Notes: generated by a model not told the origin, from the letters alone. 64,000 bases of DNA from Punctularia strigosozonata HHB-11173 SS5 (GCF_000264995.1 NW_006767440.1:959788-1023787); one strand, 5' to 3'; positions 22,777 through 34,580 are shown, counted from the first letter of the stretch. A program made the numbers and translations.

Positions 22777-24424
22777 ATGCTCCAATTTCTATTTCTCTTG
22801 ATCATTTACACGCCACTCCTGGTGCTTGCGGGGATCCGTAACTATACAATAGACGATTACTACGGGGACTCCAGAACCGCAGGCTTACCAGAGTATGGGG
22901 TACGTAGGCTTCACTTGTCTAGGCAGCGGAACTCTCATGGCAGGCGGTCTAGGGTCAATGGAACTACGGCCCTATGTGTCCTGGCTGCGAGGTGCAACCA
23001 TCACCGTCTCTTGTCTTCAACGGAAGCTGGCACGACACCACCGACGATCATTTCAGACCCCAGCCGCAAAGCCCTTCCGTCACGTTGAGTTTCACTGGCA
23101 CGGTATGTTACGTCTGAGATAATCATTACGTCACACCGGACATTTATTTATGTCTTTTGTAGGCTATCTACGTGTTCTGCGTAATACCTGACACGGTCGC
23201 TCCTCTAGTCACCACCACGGCCAATATGACATTCACCCTCGATCAGGCCGTGGTAGGGAATTATGTTCATGAGCCTTCTGCGAGCATCGACTATCTGTTC
23301 AACGTCAACGTATTCAAGCGCGAGGAACTGGTGGACGGACCACACACTCTTCTAATTGAAGCACAGTATGAATCTTATATGGCTTTCGACTACGCCATCT
23401 ATACGTGAGTTGTTTTGTTCCCGAGCTACCGTTGATCAACACTCATGTCGTTCAGCTTTGTGGGCGAACCCCAATCAAATAAGACAACCTCAACGGTGAC
23501 TATACCCACGACAGTGACCAGGACATCCACTTTGTCCTCCACCTCTTCCTCTGTCACCAAGTTACCTACTTCTATCTCATCTTCACCTGTGGATACTGTG
23601 GCGCCCGGCCTCACGTCGTCCTCGTCTTCGACCACCAATCTCGCCGATCAAACGAGTAACTCAATCCCTCCCTCAGTGAGCAGTGACGTGACAACCCCCG
23701 TCCACAGTACCCAATCCTCGTCAGACGCCGTCCAAACGGCGAGTTCGACGACTGTGGATACCACACGCCCTAGCTCTGGAGTAGCCTCCTTGCATAAAGC
23801 ACACTCACTACTCGCCCCGATCATAGTCGGTATTGCCGCAGGTATAGTCGTCTTGAGTGGCATACTTTATAGCATATGGTTCCTTCGGCGGCGGGCTGCG
23901 AGAAACATAGGTACGCCTGTCATATCATTGTCATCATTGCGAGCCAGACAGTAATAATCTATACTCTAGCCAAGATCGATCCTTTCGTCTGTCCGACTAC
24001 GCCCGAAAATCTAGATAACATGAACAGCCGCATGCAAAGTACGATGCGTTTCACCGGTCCTTCCCCTTATACAACTGCTGTCGCCAGGCCACAGCCGAAG
24101 TCGCGTCGATCTATTACAAAGATTTCCATAGCAGCGTCGCGGCAAGGACATCGAGTACCTTGGTTATATAGAAGATTGGCTTATCCGGAAGGGGAGAGAG
24201 CCTCGAAGGGTCAAGGACCTTCGCCGACTGACGCTGCGGAACGTCAAGAACACGACCAGGGCCTGGCAACTGCTCAAGAACTTCCACGATACACCGAGAA
24301 CCGACACTCCCGAGTGGCACGGCTGCGTGCGAAGGGTGAACCATATATAGACGCTTTACTTGAGCGGCTTGCGCAGATTCATGCAAGCCCGGCGGGCGAT
24401 AGACTTTCTCGGGTTGACATATAG
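22777..24424 (+). CDS. Single-pass membrane glycoprotein, tandem copy 1
   Basis: Exons 22777-22899, 22953-23102, 23163-23404, 23456-23910 and 23970-24424; about 474 residues. Order: signal peptide (MLQFLFLLIIYTPLLVLAGI); a conserved ectodomain opening with NYTIDDYYGDSRTAGLPEYG, then WNYGPMCPGCEVQ, FNGSWHDTT, VTLSFTGTAIYVFCV and VGNYVHEP; a Ser/Thr-rich stalk of about 130 residues; one membrane helix (LAPIIVGIAAGIVVLSGILY) with a following RRR; and a cytosolic tail. This architecture is common in agaricomycete genomes, often in multicopy families, without a proven role; the beta-rich ectodomain may bind carbohydrate (inference). Intron phases 0, 0, 2, 1 match the next gene, showing tandem duplication. 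Confidence 0.85.
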
Positions 24425-25160
24425 TACAGTCTCAGAACACTAGCTTCCGCTCGGAAGTTCCTATTGTTGATGTACGGTTACATCGGATTGGACGGTTGTA
24501 CACAATGTCTGGATTTAAGCCAAAGCTTGCAACTCGTGCATATGCCCCTGACTTAGTACTACTGACCTGAGGTCTGCTCCTTCCGAGTCAGTCGTACTCC
24601 CAAACACGACCAAACAGAACCAGCCTAGGGCTCGAACAGCCTCGCGTTCTTCCATGATCAACAACGCACTGTGTCGACTATACAGCGTACATAACCACAA
24701 ACAGCTACTCTGAAGCTGAGCAGCCGGCACCTATTCCGGTAACTGGTGTTGTGTTTGCTTCGTATACCTAGGCACACTGGTCCAGGTCATATAAGAATGA
24801 ATTGCCAGTTCATAACGTCAGAGCCGGAGTATAGCTTTGACAGGACGGAACAGATTGCTCGATGACTGCGGTGCTACCTCTCAAAAGTATGTGTTGCGCT
24901 CACGACCACGACGCTGCCTCAGTTTCGCAAACTGATTCTGCATGCTATAGTAACAGGAAATCATTCGTCGGCTGTGCTTGAATCGTTCGTGGTGATTCCA
25001 CCATTAGATCGCTTCAGAACGCTGAGGAGAGCGAATATCAAGTACCCGCAGTACCCGCAGGCTCATAGCCTGCCGGTAATCGAGTTCATCGAGTGTCCCA
25101 CGAAATTACTCTCTTCTTGCTGCTCCTCCCTCTCATTACTGCCGCAACACCCCGCAGCCT
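24425..25160. other. Intergenic region between tandem membrane-protein genes
   Basis: About 735 bp with no supported gene. Contains a short direct repeat AGTACCCGC-AGTACCCGC at about 25041. The downstream gene's leader probably starts near 25100. Confidence 0.5.
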
Positions 25161-26800
25161 ATGATCCAAGCACATTACTTCTGGCGTTTTTATGTTTATT
25201 CTCACCTAATGTGGTTTGCGCGTGCTTCAGCGGTGAACTACACAATCGACGATCTAGGTGGAGATCCAAGAACTGGGGCGCTACCTTTGTATTCGGTACG
25301 CCTTCACCTCAAGAATTTGTGTTTCCGTCACCCACAACTGTGCTCACACGACATAAATACAGAATGGATGGAATGAGGGACAGAATTGTCCTGGCTGTGG
25401 GGTTCAACCGGACCCTAAACAAGCTTTTGACGGGACCTGGCATGACGCAACAAACGATCCAGCCAACAACCCGAGTTCTCAACCCACATCTGTAAAGATC
25501 AACTTCGTCGGTTCCGTGAGTTCTTCGTCGAGCGCCGAATAATGCTTCAACATAAAGTGATTTCATCATACCAATTTGCAGGCTATTTACGTGTTCTGTA
25601 TAGTGCCCAACACCATAGTATCTACGGTGCCCGGTTGGACCATCACGACTTTGGCCAACCTAACCTTTATCCTTGACGAAACAGAAGTGGGCAACTACGT
25701 GCATAACCCGGGACCTAGCAACGAATATCTCTACAATGTGAATGTACACAGTAGTGAGGGTTTAGCCCCCGGAGCGCATAATCTCGAAATAGATGTTCAA
25801 AATGGATCATACGTGGCATTCGACTATGCCATCTATACGTGAGCGTAACATCCAACTCATACCGCACCGATCGATTGATAGACATTACCAGGTTCGTAGA
25901 TAATACACACTTAAACGACACCTCATCCCCCGGGACAATCACACCCGCAGCCGGGCCCCGTTCACAATCCACTGCAGGATCTCCTTCATCTCCCGGAACC
26001 GGTGCAGCTCAGCGGACGAGCATTACATCCACACAACCAATGTCCAACTCGGTGTCTACCACGGTGTATAGCACCAAACTCTCGACTCCGAGCGACCCCG
26101 GCGATGACACCCACAAACCGAAAATCATACCAACCCTAACTGGCATCGCTGTCAGTCTGGTCGCCTTTTGCGGCCTCTTGGTCGGTTTTTTCGTCATAAG
26201 GCGGCGCCGAAGAGCCAGGCAAGGTGCGTCCCGCGCGGTCCTCAGCAACGTTGCGCAAATAACAAAGACTCGGCAACAGCTGCAACAAAAACATCCCATC
26301 CGGCTCCCCATACGGGCGTACCGGGCAGCAATGACTCTGTGCCGAGGTCCAGAACGGGCCGTGCGCGTCGCGCGCGCCAACGTGAGACGAGAAACGCAGA
26401 AAATACGGCGCTTGAGACCGCTAGCCCATCGTCGCGTACACACAAACACCCGCTCACACCGATAACGACGATGCCGCGGCGGCAGGGGCAGGATCGCCGC
26501 GTGTCGTCGATATCCCCTGCTTTGGCTGAGGATCGTAGGTATGGGGACAGGGGAGAGCATGAGGACCAGCGGGAAGTGTCACGATCTCCACGCCGCGGAG
26601 AGCATAGCGCCGGCAGGCGAGGACACACACGAGAAGCTCGCCCGCGGGTAGATGAATGGTTGCGTGTCAACAGAGAGCTAGAGTTCGAGGACCTGCCTGG
26701 TGGTCCGCCGCCGAGCTATGAGCGAGCAGTGGCCGAAACATCACATAACGCCGAGTTCAGGTGTGTTAGCCGGATATGCCGATCCCGTCTGCAAGGCTAA
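25161..26800 (+). CDS. Single-pass membrane glycoprotein, tandem copy 2
   Basis: Exons 25161-25295, 25363-25515, 25582-25838, 25892-26223 and 26280-26800; about 465 residues. Same plan as the gene at 22777: hydrophobic N-terminus, NYTIDDLGGDPRTGALPLYS, WNEGQNCPGCGVQPDP, FDGTWHDAT, VKINFVGSAIYVFCIVPNT, VGNYVHNP, a Ser/Thr/Pro stalk, one membrane helix (LTGIAVSLVAFCGLLVGFFV) with a basic stop RRRRRAR, and a long basic cytosolic tail ending LPGGPPPSYERA. The PPPSY near the end is a PPxY-type motif that could recruit WW-domain ubiquitin ligases (inference from the motif). The CPGC pair in the ectodomain is shared with copy 1. The 3' end may contain one more intron near 26760. Function unknown. 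Confidence 0.83.
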
Positions 26801-27057
26801 TAGTCAAATCAAGGGTCTCCGTGATTCGCCAACATACTTGAAATCGGTGATATGGATTTTGAGGATCGATTTTCCAGAGCGTAGATCCCTAGACACATGA
26901 GTAGTGACCGTTGCTAATTTTAGGGCCTCAGGTTTAGATGAAGTTATATGCATTGCGGTCGCATTTTCTGAAGAGTGGAGTCCATAGTACAGCAGTAGAT
27001 GGGGTTTCAGAGACCATTCTGGTCATCCCAAGGTGCAGGGAGGAAACGATCCAAGTA
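26801..27057. other. Intergenic region left of MITE
   Basis: Together with 27359-27751 this forms a gene-free stretch of about 950 bp that holds the MITE at 27058-27358 and the promoter of the ABC transporter gene. Nothing else was recognised. Confidence 0.5.
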
Positions 27058-27358
27058 AGATAGGGCTCATCCAAAACCGGGGAGGTCACGTGACATCTTC
27101 TCGAGTGAATCGGAATGATGTTGAAATTATACGATGAGTATGCATCTTCAGTAAAAATTGCTTCGTCAAGAGCTGTATGATTGCACAACGTGGCCCGTGA
27201 TGTTTTCAGTTCTGACAAAAAACGTAGCTGCAAGCAGTAATTTAGCGTTCAAGACACTCCTGAGCACCGCCACTGGGGGGGCTGGAACGCGGAATTCCTG
27301 CTCGCCGCAGTGGCGACACGTGACTTCAAGCCTCCCCGGTTTTGGATGAGCCCTATCT
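27058..27358. mobile_element. 301-bp MITE with TA target duplication
   Basis: Terminal inverted repeats of about 28 bp start AGATAGGGCTCATCCAAAAC on both strands. TA flanks each end (27056-27057 and 27359-27360). A second, shorter inverted pair (TCACGTGAC on the left, ACACGTGACTT on the right) lies just inside. No coding capacity. Ends differ from the 247-bp element, so it belongs to another Tc1/mariner-like family. Confidence 0.9.
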
Positions 27359-27751
27359 TAGTATCCGCAGAAAAATACCCGAGGAATCAGCCGCTCGCTC
27401 TGCTGCATGTCTGCGTCAGGACCATCTCTCTGGCCCTTGTTCTCTCTGGCTGCCAGTATGTCGGACGTGGACAACGCGGACACGCGGTCAGGGTGAGTTC
27501 GAAGGGGTGCTGAAATGAACTCTTGGGAATAAACAAGGGGAAGTTGGGCGCTAAGTAGAGGCGAGAAGAGTACGAAGTCGTGTTCGGTGCGGGCGTAAGA
27601 CGGAGAAGTGAGCCAAGAGATGTTGCTTTGAGAGTCGAGAACCGAGCCGCGTTAGACGCTACTTTCCGCCTCCTCCACAAATAACAGGGGGTATGGGCCT
27701 AGAAGCTAAGCCCCTCGTTCCCGCTCCCGCATTCTTTCTCTTGGTCTTCAG

Positions 27752-30700
27752 ATGCTCTGGTACTCGATAGCGTCGGTTGTGGTCGTCCAAGCTCTTCTGG
27801 CAGTACGGGCGAACGCGCAGAGCACTAGCTGCGAGAATGGCGGGTTCGTGAACGGCTCTAGCTGTGCCTGTCCACCTGGTTTCGGAGGGACAACTTGTGC
27901 CGACCTGTGCGTTTTCCTGCGTACGAAATATCTATGTTGTGCTGATAAGTTCGTCGCAGAGCTTGTGGAGGCACAATCTTCGATGGCTCGAACCGCAAGT
28001 TGATCTCAAACCCGACCAGCTCAACTTTTGCGAATCTCACTGCCAGTGGATGCGCGTGCGAGAACGGCTGGTCGGGTACGGGTTGCAACGTCTGTCGGAT
28101 ATCCTCGGCATGCCAATCCGGGTTCGCGAACTCGGCGGCAGGCAAGGCGAGCGCGACCTCAAGCTCAGGACTTTCGGGTGACCCAGCGGGGCAGAACGAT
28201 ACGCTGGTCTGCAACACTGATCCTCGGGTATGGGCCGCTGGAGAGCTCAGCTGTGATGTTCGCGTACGTGCCAAACAAGTCGTTTCGGCCCTACAAGTTC
28301 CTGACCCGACACTCGTAGCATCCAACTATACAAGCCACCTTCCCCCTTGGATCTACTCTCACCGTTCTGCGCTCCCTCAATACCTCCTTCACTCCTATCC
28401 CAAATGTCACTGCCTTTGGGCCTGCCGGCTCTGGCACACTCTACGCACAACTGTTTTACGCCGGCATCGAGCAGTTCTACTGCTCCGCATCGTCCTGCAC
28501 ACAAACCGTTGCCTCGGACGGCTCCGCCGACTGGAAGTGCGCCGACGTATCGTGCACCTGCATCAAAGGAACAACGTACTGCGGCAACGGCGGCCTTGAT
28601 CTCACGGGCACCATCGACGGGCTCAGCGGAGCGCTGGAGGTGCAGTGCGGAGCCGTAGACGCCTCCAACGGGACGGCCAGCTGCGCATTCAAGCAGAGCC
28701 TCATTGACGGTATATTCGGCCAGTCCGGCCTCCCGTTGGCCGGATGCACGTTCGGAGAATGCGTTAGCCAGGGTGTCATCGACGTATTATCGGGTAATAA
28801 TTCGCTGTCGGACAGCAACGGCAAGAAGGGCGGAAGTTCGCTTGGCGGAGGAGTGATCGCCGGTCTGGCGGTCGTTGGTGCTCTGGTTGCGCTTGCGCTG
28901 CTCTTCCTTTTACTCGGCTGCATCAGCCAAAGGAAGGCGCGGAAGGGCGACAGTAGCCTGGACGCCGGAAAGCAAGTCAATGTTCATTGGAGCGGTGTCA
29001 GTTACACAGTCCGCGGTGCGAGCGGTGACAATCTTCTAGGAGCTCTAAAGTTCGGACGGAGCAACGCCAATGACGACAAAGTCATTCTTGACGGCGTCAG
29101 CGGAAAGATTGCCGCAGGGCAGATGATGGCAATATTGGGGCCCAGCGGCAAGTAGCATTTTCGTATTTCTATATCGAAAGGTGTCCTCATCGTGATGTGT
29201 AGGTGCTGGTAAGACAACGCTAGTCGAAATTCTAGCAGGCAAGAGCAAGTCAGGCCAAATGACGGGTACCGTTGCTTTCCCAAGAGGCTCGGCCTCCGTC
29301 GTATCCTCTCGCGACCGTATCCGCATCGGCTTCGTCCCGCAGCAGGACATTCTTCCTCCGCTCCTGACAGTCCGTGAAGCCATATTCTTTGCGGCGAACC
29401 TCCGTCTTCCCGAATCTGTCCCCCCTCATGAAAAGGTAGAGATAGTGGAACGAGTCATCCAGACGCTTGGCCTGGAAAAGGTTAGGGACGTACGGATAGG
29501 GGACGGAGAGAAACGAGGGATCAGTGGCGGCGAGATGAGGAGGGTCAGCATCGGTCTGGAGCTTGTCGCCCGGCCAGATGTTTTGATCTTGGACGAGCCG
29601 ACGTCGGGTTGGTGGCAATTATGCATACATGTGAGATGGCAAGCTGATGATTGGCACTTTTCTAGGGTTGGACTCGGTGTCCGCGTCGAAAGTCGCAAAC
29701 GTCTTGCGGTCTGTTGCACACGACACCTCCAACCCGATCCCTGTAATTGCATCGATCCACCAGCCAAGGTAAATATCTCTTTGTTCCTACAGCAACGCAA
29801 AAGCTGAAAGGTGGCACTAGTTCACAGCTCTATCAAACATTCGACCAGGTTATGGTCCTGTCACATGGCCAGGCACTCTACTCCGGCCCAGGTGCACTTG
29901 CCCCCGCAGAATATTTCGCTGCACGCGGCATCCCGCCCCTACAGGAAGGCTATAACGTCGCCGATTATCTCTTGGAAGTCGCCAGCGACGCGCCGGTCTC
30001 TTTATACCAGAGCAATAACGACGTATACCAAAACGGGAGCGGTACGAAGAGCCGATCTACCGATGACTACGTGGATGGAAGTGAGAAGGTCAGGAATGGG
30101 CAGGGAGACGTGCAACTGGCTACAATGGAATCCGGCCTGGTCGGCAAAGAGCACGGGAAGGCAGACGGCAAGGGAACGAACAGACGGTCGAGGGCGACGT
30201 ATGCGGCGACGTTCTTGACGCAGTTCGAGGCTCTTTCGTGGAGAGAGTGGAAGATCTTGAAGCGGTAAGCGCGCTCACAATGGGACTCTCATGGTCGATC
30301 TGACATGTACTTGACTCGGTAGGGACAAAACTCTCTTCCTGACGCACGTCTGCGTAGCATCTGTGCTGGGCGTCTTCGTGGGTATGATGACATTCATTTT
30401 GCCTCCTATACCGGCTCGCTGATTGAATCCCCGTTAGGCGGTTTGTACTTCAACACCGGTATAACTATCGCAGGATTCCAGTCCAGGGTCGGATGTCTGT
30501 TCTTCTTGGTACATTCTCTTGTGCTTCCACTTTTCTCGGCCCGTAGAGCTGACGCTCCATCCAGGGCGCGCTCGTGGCATTCTCATGTTTGAGCGCCCTA
30601 TACAACGTCGTCGCGACTCGTCCCCTGTTTCTGCGCGAGCGCTCAAATGGCTACTACAGCCCTGTCGCCTGGCTACTGGTTCGCATCGTCTTCGACGTTA

Positions 30701-31382
30701 TCCCGTTGCGCATTGTGCCCACCATCCTGGTTTCGACGATGTAAGCGTTCAGCACATATCGATCGTGTCCGAAGAGCTGACCAGCCTACAGCACGTACTG
30801 GATGGCCGGCTTGGCCGACGACGCAGCGCACTTCTTCAAATTCCTTTTCATCTTGGTCCTGTACACGCTCGTCATGACCCTTTTCGTAAGATAAATGCCA
30901 CCTGATACGTGCTCTCATCCTGACATCCATCATGCATCCTCCCAGAACTTCCTGCTCGGCTGCCTCTTCCACAACGGTGGGATCGCCATCTTGCTTAGCG
31001 CCCTGACCGCGCTTTACCAGATGACGTACGCCGGCTTCTTCGTCCATCTGAACGATATTCCGCCCGTCCTCCGCTGGCTGCAGTGGCTCGCGCCGCTCAA
31101 GTACACCCTCGAGGCGCTCAGCGTGAACGAGGTCGGCGCGGGGCTGATGATCGAGGATTCGCTCCAAGGCGTGCCGGTGGACGTCTCGGCGAGCTTGATC
31201 ATGAAGACGGTACGTGCTCTGCACGTCATCGGCGATCTCGTTTGCTCATCGTCCGTATCCAGTTGTTCGGGTTCCAGGACAATGCGTACTACAGGGACGT
31301 GCTCGTACTGTTCGCGTTCATCGCTGGTTTCGGGGTCATGATCATCGGCACTGTTTGGCTCAGGGTTCGGGAGCGCCGTTGA
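27752..31382 (+). CDS. ABCG-type half transporter with EGF-like ectodomain (ADP1-like)
   Basis: Twelve exons: 27752-27906, 27960-28263, 28319-29147, 29203-29607, 29666-29768, 29821-30264, 30323-30381, 30438-30508, 30565-30740, 30792-30885, 30946-31209 and 31263-31382; 1,007 residues. Order: signal peptide (1-22); cysteine-rich ectodomain with EGF-like units (CENGGFVNGSSCACPPGFGG, CACENGWSGTGCNVC); membrane helix about residue 370 (GVIAGLAVVGALVALALLFL); nucleotide-binding domain with Walker A GPSGAGKTT, signature ISGGEMRRVSIG and Walker B VLILDEPTSGLDS, IASIHQPSS; then an ABC2 membrane domain. This matches yeast ADP1-like ABCG proteins; the substrate is unknown. The Walker A codons span an intron with a GC donor (29148, GCAAGT), which is required to give SGAGKTT. 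Confidence 0.95.
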
Positions 31383-31641
31383 CGGTACATTGCCGTCGTA
31401 GTCGTCCTTGTACATGGCTTTCGCATGGAAAGACATCTTGTATATTATCGTGTAGCACAGTCCTAGTATAGCATGTTATCGCGAAGTTCCAGAAATCGTC
31501 AGTCGTAGCAATTCGTCATCGGGATACATGATAGCAATAATCAAAAGCAACGATCGAGCGCCTCGTTAGGACGCTCACAAGTACAACATCATCGCACACT
31601 GGACCTGTGCAGCTTGAGAGCAACGACATGGAGAAGCTTGA

Positions 31642-32393
31642 TCATTCCTCAGCAGTTTCAACCTTTTCCTCGGCGTCTTCTTCGCCATCCTCTGCAGGCT
31701 CTGCTTCCGCCTCCGCGTCGTCTGCGCCATCTTTCTTGCCCTTGGAACCTAGGACAGTAGCGTTGATCCTAGACGGACGATGCGTCAGGGATCGACGGGA
31801 TATCAAGGGATATGCGTTAATGCTTACTGCAGCTGTACGTGGACCGTCTCGCCTTCGCCCGCCTCGTCGTTCGGGTCCTTGAGCGTAATCTGTATGCGCT
31901 TCGTGCCCTTCCAACCGTATGAACCGGTACTGAAGGTGCTCTATCGATGTATCGTGAGTGTGACAAACTTCCCACTGCGTCAAAGACGTACAGGCAGGAG
32001 CGAGAGGTGGCCCAGGGAGCCAGGGTCGGCGGTGGCCGCGTTGGTGGTGTCATCGTCGGGTATGCTCGGCGGCGTGTGGGTGATGTTGACGTGCAGAGGG
32101 AGCGCCGAGGCCTTGAACGACGCCGGCGCGGGTGCCTACGTAAAGTTAAACGCAGACATCCGGGAGGTTGCTAAGCCACTGGTCTTTTCAAATCTGTGGA
32201 AAACGCGTACCTTCGGGCCCTTCTTGGCGCCTCCTTTAGCAGCGCTCTTGCCTTTTGGTGAGGGCTTTCCTTTCGACGCGGGTTTGCCCTTGGATGCGGG
32301 CTTGTCGCCCGTCTTTGCCGCCTTTGAGGCGCGCGTGGAGGTCGCGGGCCCGTCGGCGTTGGCTTCGTCGGCGGTACGTTTGCGGGGAGGCAT
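31642..32393 (-). CDS. Conserved-looking nuclear-type hypothetical protein
   Basis: Exons 32393-32211, 32135-31992, 31940-31828 and 31768-31642; 188 residues, all junctions in frame. The first 61 residues are Lys/Ala/Pro-rich with repeated KGKP(A/S)SKGK units like a histone-H1-type tail and a basic MPPRKR start, suggesting nuclear location. The middle (LPLHVNITHTPPSIPDDD, STFSTGSYGWKGTKRIQITL) looks like a small beta domain that may be the conserved core. The C-terminus is strongly acidic (EAEAEPAEDGEEDAEE). No known domain was recognised. The gene is convergent with the ABC transporter and in line with PLP2. A chromatin or chaperone role is only a guess from charge pattern. Confidence 0.8.
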
Positions 32394-32771
32394 TATATGT
32401 CGCGGCTTGATTTTATGTAGGTGGAAGGCGCGCTTTTAGTGGTGCGCGGTGGAGGTCGGAAACAAAGGTGGCCACTCGCTTGAGCCGCGGTTTAGCTGCG
32501 GTTGCGAGGGATATCGCGCACGCGAAGCGAGATGACGTCACGCGTGGACTCCATTACTTACAATTCAATCCTATCTAGATGCATTCATATTCACTGTGCA
32601 CACGCGCAGAGTGGTTTTTGTGGTCATCGTCGGAGGGCGTATGCTGCTGCCCTGCAAGACAGGAGTGTTCGTTCCGTACATTACTTGGTCACGAACCCAG
32701 GACTATGGATACATTGGAAGAATCGTGGCGGTAACCATCCCTACGTGCAAGCCCGCGGATCGATACCGCAT

Positions 32772-33760
32772 TCACAGGTCGAAATCCGAGTCGGAATCGT
32801 CCCCTGACTTCTTTGCTGGGCCGCGAACGTTCTTAGGTGTCCGACCGTTCGCGAACGCCACGCCAGAGGGCCGCCGGGTCGCAGGATCGTCGGAAAGATC
32901 GTCCTCGTCCTCGCTGTCGTCCGCTCGCGAGCTGCGCGGAGGTTTCTTAGCCGGAGGGACGATCGCACCGCAGAGAATGAGCAACGCCTCGAGTTCTGTC
33001 GATCGGATGAGCCGTTGTTCTCGAAAAAGGGGTAAGGAAAGGATGGGTTACCTTCTATCCTTCGGTCTTTGTCCGCACCCCACGCAACGACCTGCTGGAT
33101 GATGTCCCCTCTCCGGTATACGATGAGCATCGGCTGCCGCGACTCGGGCAAGTCTGGTATGCACTTGTCGCCGACGATAGAGACGAATTTTGTGCGCGGA
33201 TGGCGCTCGGCCAGCGTCCTGACGTGGTCCATCGTCCGCATGCTCCTCGGCTGCCTGGACTCGACCTTCAGCTCCATCGAAGCGCACGAGAGATCGAGAA
33301 TCCCGACCCGTCCTTGTATAGCAGACACACCACTCCCGTCCCCTTCTCCTCCCCGTCCCCTTCACCTTCGTCCACCTTACTCGCCTCCGTCACCTCCCGC
33401 GTATAGTCCTCCCTGCCGATGGGATACACGCGCCCAAAGCGGCCCCGGCGCTCCTCCCTTTTCATCTCGTCCAGCCGCTGCCGGCGGTACGCGGCGATCA
33501 TCCGCTCCGTCTCCTCGTCCGCCGCGTCGTCCGCGAGCTCCTGCAGCTCCGCGGGCGTGAAGTCGTCGAGCGCGTCGGAGAGTGTCGGCGAAGGTGGCGG
33601 GGAGGGCGAGGGCGGGGTCGGCTCGAGCGGGGGCAGGATGCCGTGCTTGCGGAGGGCGTCGTTGCTGGAGGATATCGCGGGAGGCTGTTTACGCAGGGGA
33701 TCCGGGGGAGGAACGAGTGGTTGCTCACAACTCGGTGTCTTCGTTGGCGTTGATGGCCAT
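32772..33760 (-). CDS. PLP2: Phosducin-like protein 2 (PLP2 / VIAF family)
   Basis: Exons 33760-33729, 33664-33308, 33254-33052 and 32995-32772; 271 residues. The start AINANEDTEFNDALRKHGILPP, completed across the first splice, is the diagnostic N-terminus of PhLP2/VIAF proteins. A helical segment (EETERMIAAYRRQRLDEMKR) is followed by a thioredoxin-like domain (GVVCLLYKDG, RTLAERHPRTKF, CIPDLPESRQPMLIVYRRGD) and an acidic tail (DDSEDEDDLSDD). PhLP2 works with the cytosolic chaperonin CCT in folding actin, tubulin and cell-cycle proteins, and is essential in yeast. The second junction (33308/33254) was picked by frame and similarity and is the least sure: its donor GTCGGG is weak. Confidence 0.92.
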
Positions 33761-34019
33761 GGTCGGAGGTGCGCTAGTATGCAAACGTCCTGTGTAGTTC
33801 CGGGATGTGATGGAGACGGTGGGCCAAAGATCGGCGTTCAAAGCAACTTTTAGACCAAGACTGAGGTCAAACTCGGAGATCGTAGAAACTGCGCCTGCGC
33901 CTGCGGCTACGGGCACAGCGATGGATAGAGGGAGACGTGAAGATGGCTCGCGCGGTAAACTTTAGTGTTGCAGGCCTTTGCACAGCTGCAGGTGTCGCGG
34001 TCGATGTCGAACAAAAAGT

Positions 34020-34114
34020 CGTCACCTGAGCGATTCGAACACTCGCGTGCAAAGCACAACCGCTAAGCTACTACGAATAGCAGGCGATCCCGTTAACCAC
34101 TCCGGCAAAGTGAC
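34020..34114 (-). tRNA. tRNA-Ser(GCT) with 13-nt intron
   Basis: Read on the minus strand from 34114. Acceptor stem GTCACTT pairs with AGGTGAC (34027-34021), discriminator G at 34020. D arm CCGGAGTGGTTAACGG, anticodon stem ATCGC/GCGGT, anticodon GCT at 34081-34079, long variable arm hairpin GTGC-TTT-GCAC as expected for a serine tRNA, and T arm GAGTG-TTCGAAT-CGCTC. The intron lies one base after the anticodon (34077-34065); its TAGC can pair with GCTA of the anticodon loop, the usual arrangement for eukaryotic tRNA introns. A T-rich run (CTTTTTG) follows within 10 bp as a Pol III terminator. Confidence 0.93.
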
Positions 34115-34580
34115 TGTAACCATTGCAGAAAGACGCATATGATCAATGCCCATCTCCTGAATCTGTCGCATGCTGTAGCATCCTATAATTTCTGCTTTTA
34201 TCTGTTCGTTCCTGAATTATTTCCGGAGCCTCATCCAAGGTCGCGACGCCGTCGTGAAGCTGAGCGTGAACGAAGAAAACAGAGGAAAACAGGGCCTCGT
34301 CAAGAGGGTTGCACAGCCACTACCTTCCGCCTTCGCGGCGAAATTTCCGCAGAGCTCTCCGTCCTCCGACCGTGTTTGCTACTGCCCTCACTCCCATAGA
34401 CTCGTCGCTCTTTGTGTTTATCGCCCCTTGCATCTGCTTATCTGTGGCCCAAGCAGCCACAGCGCTAAGTTTGGCGTATTGCTGCATTTTGCTGGCATAG
34501 CATCTACCGCCGCGTAGTACCGCGAAGGTCGGCCTCTTTGGCTTGTGTTGTCTCTTTACGCTCAGCGTCTCATCAGGCCG
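34115..34580. other. Intergenic region upstream of SUV3 helicase
   Basis: About 465 bp between the tRNA gene (divergent) and the helicase start codon. Several frames of 60-90 codons overlap here without motifs; they are not supported as genes. Confidence 0.5.
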
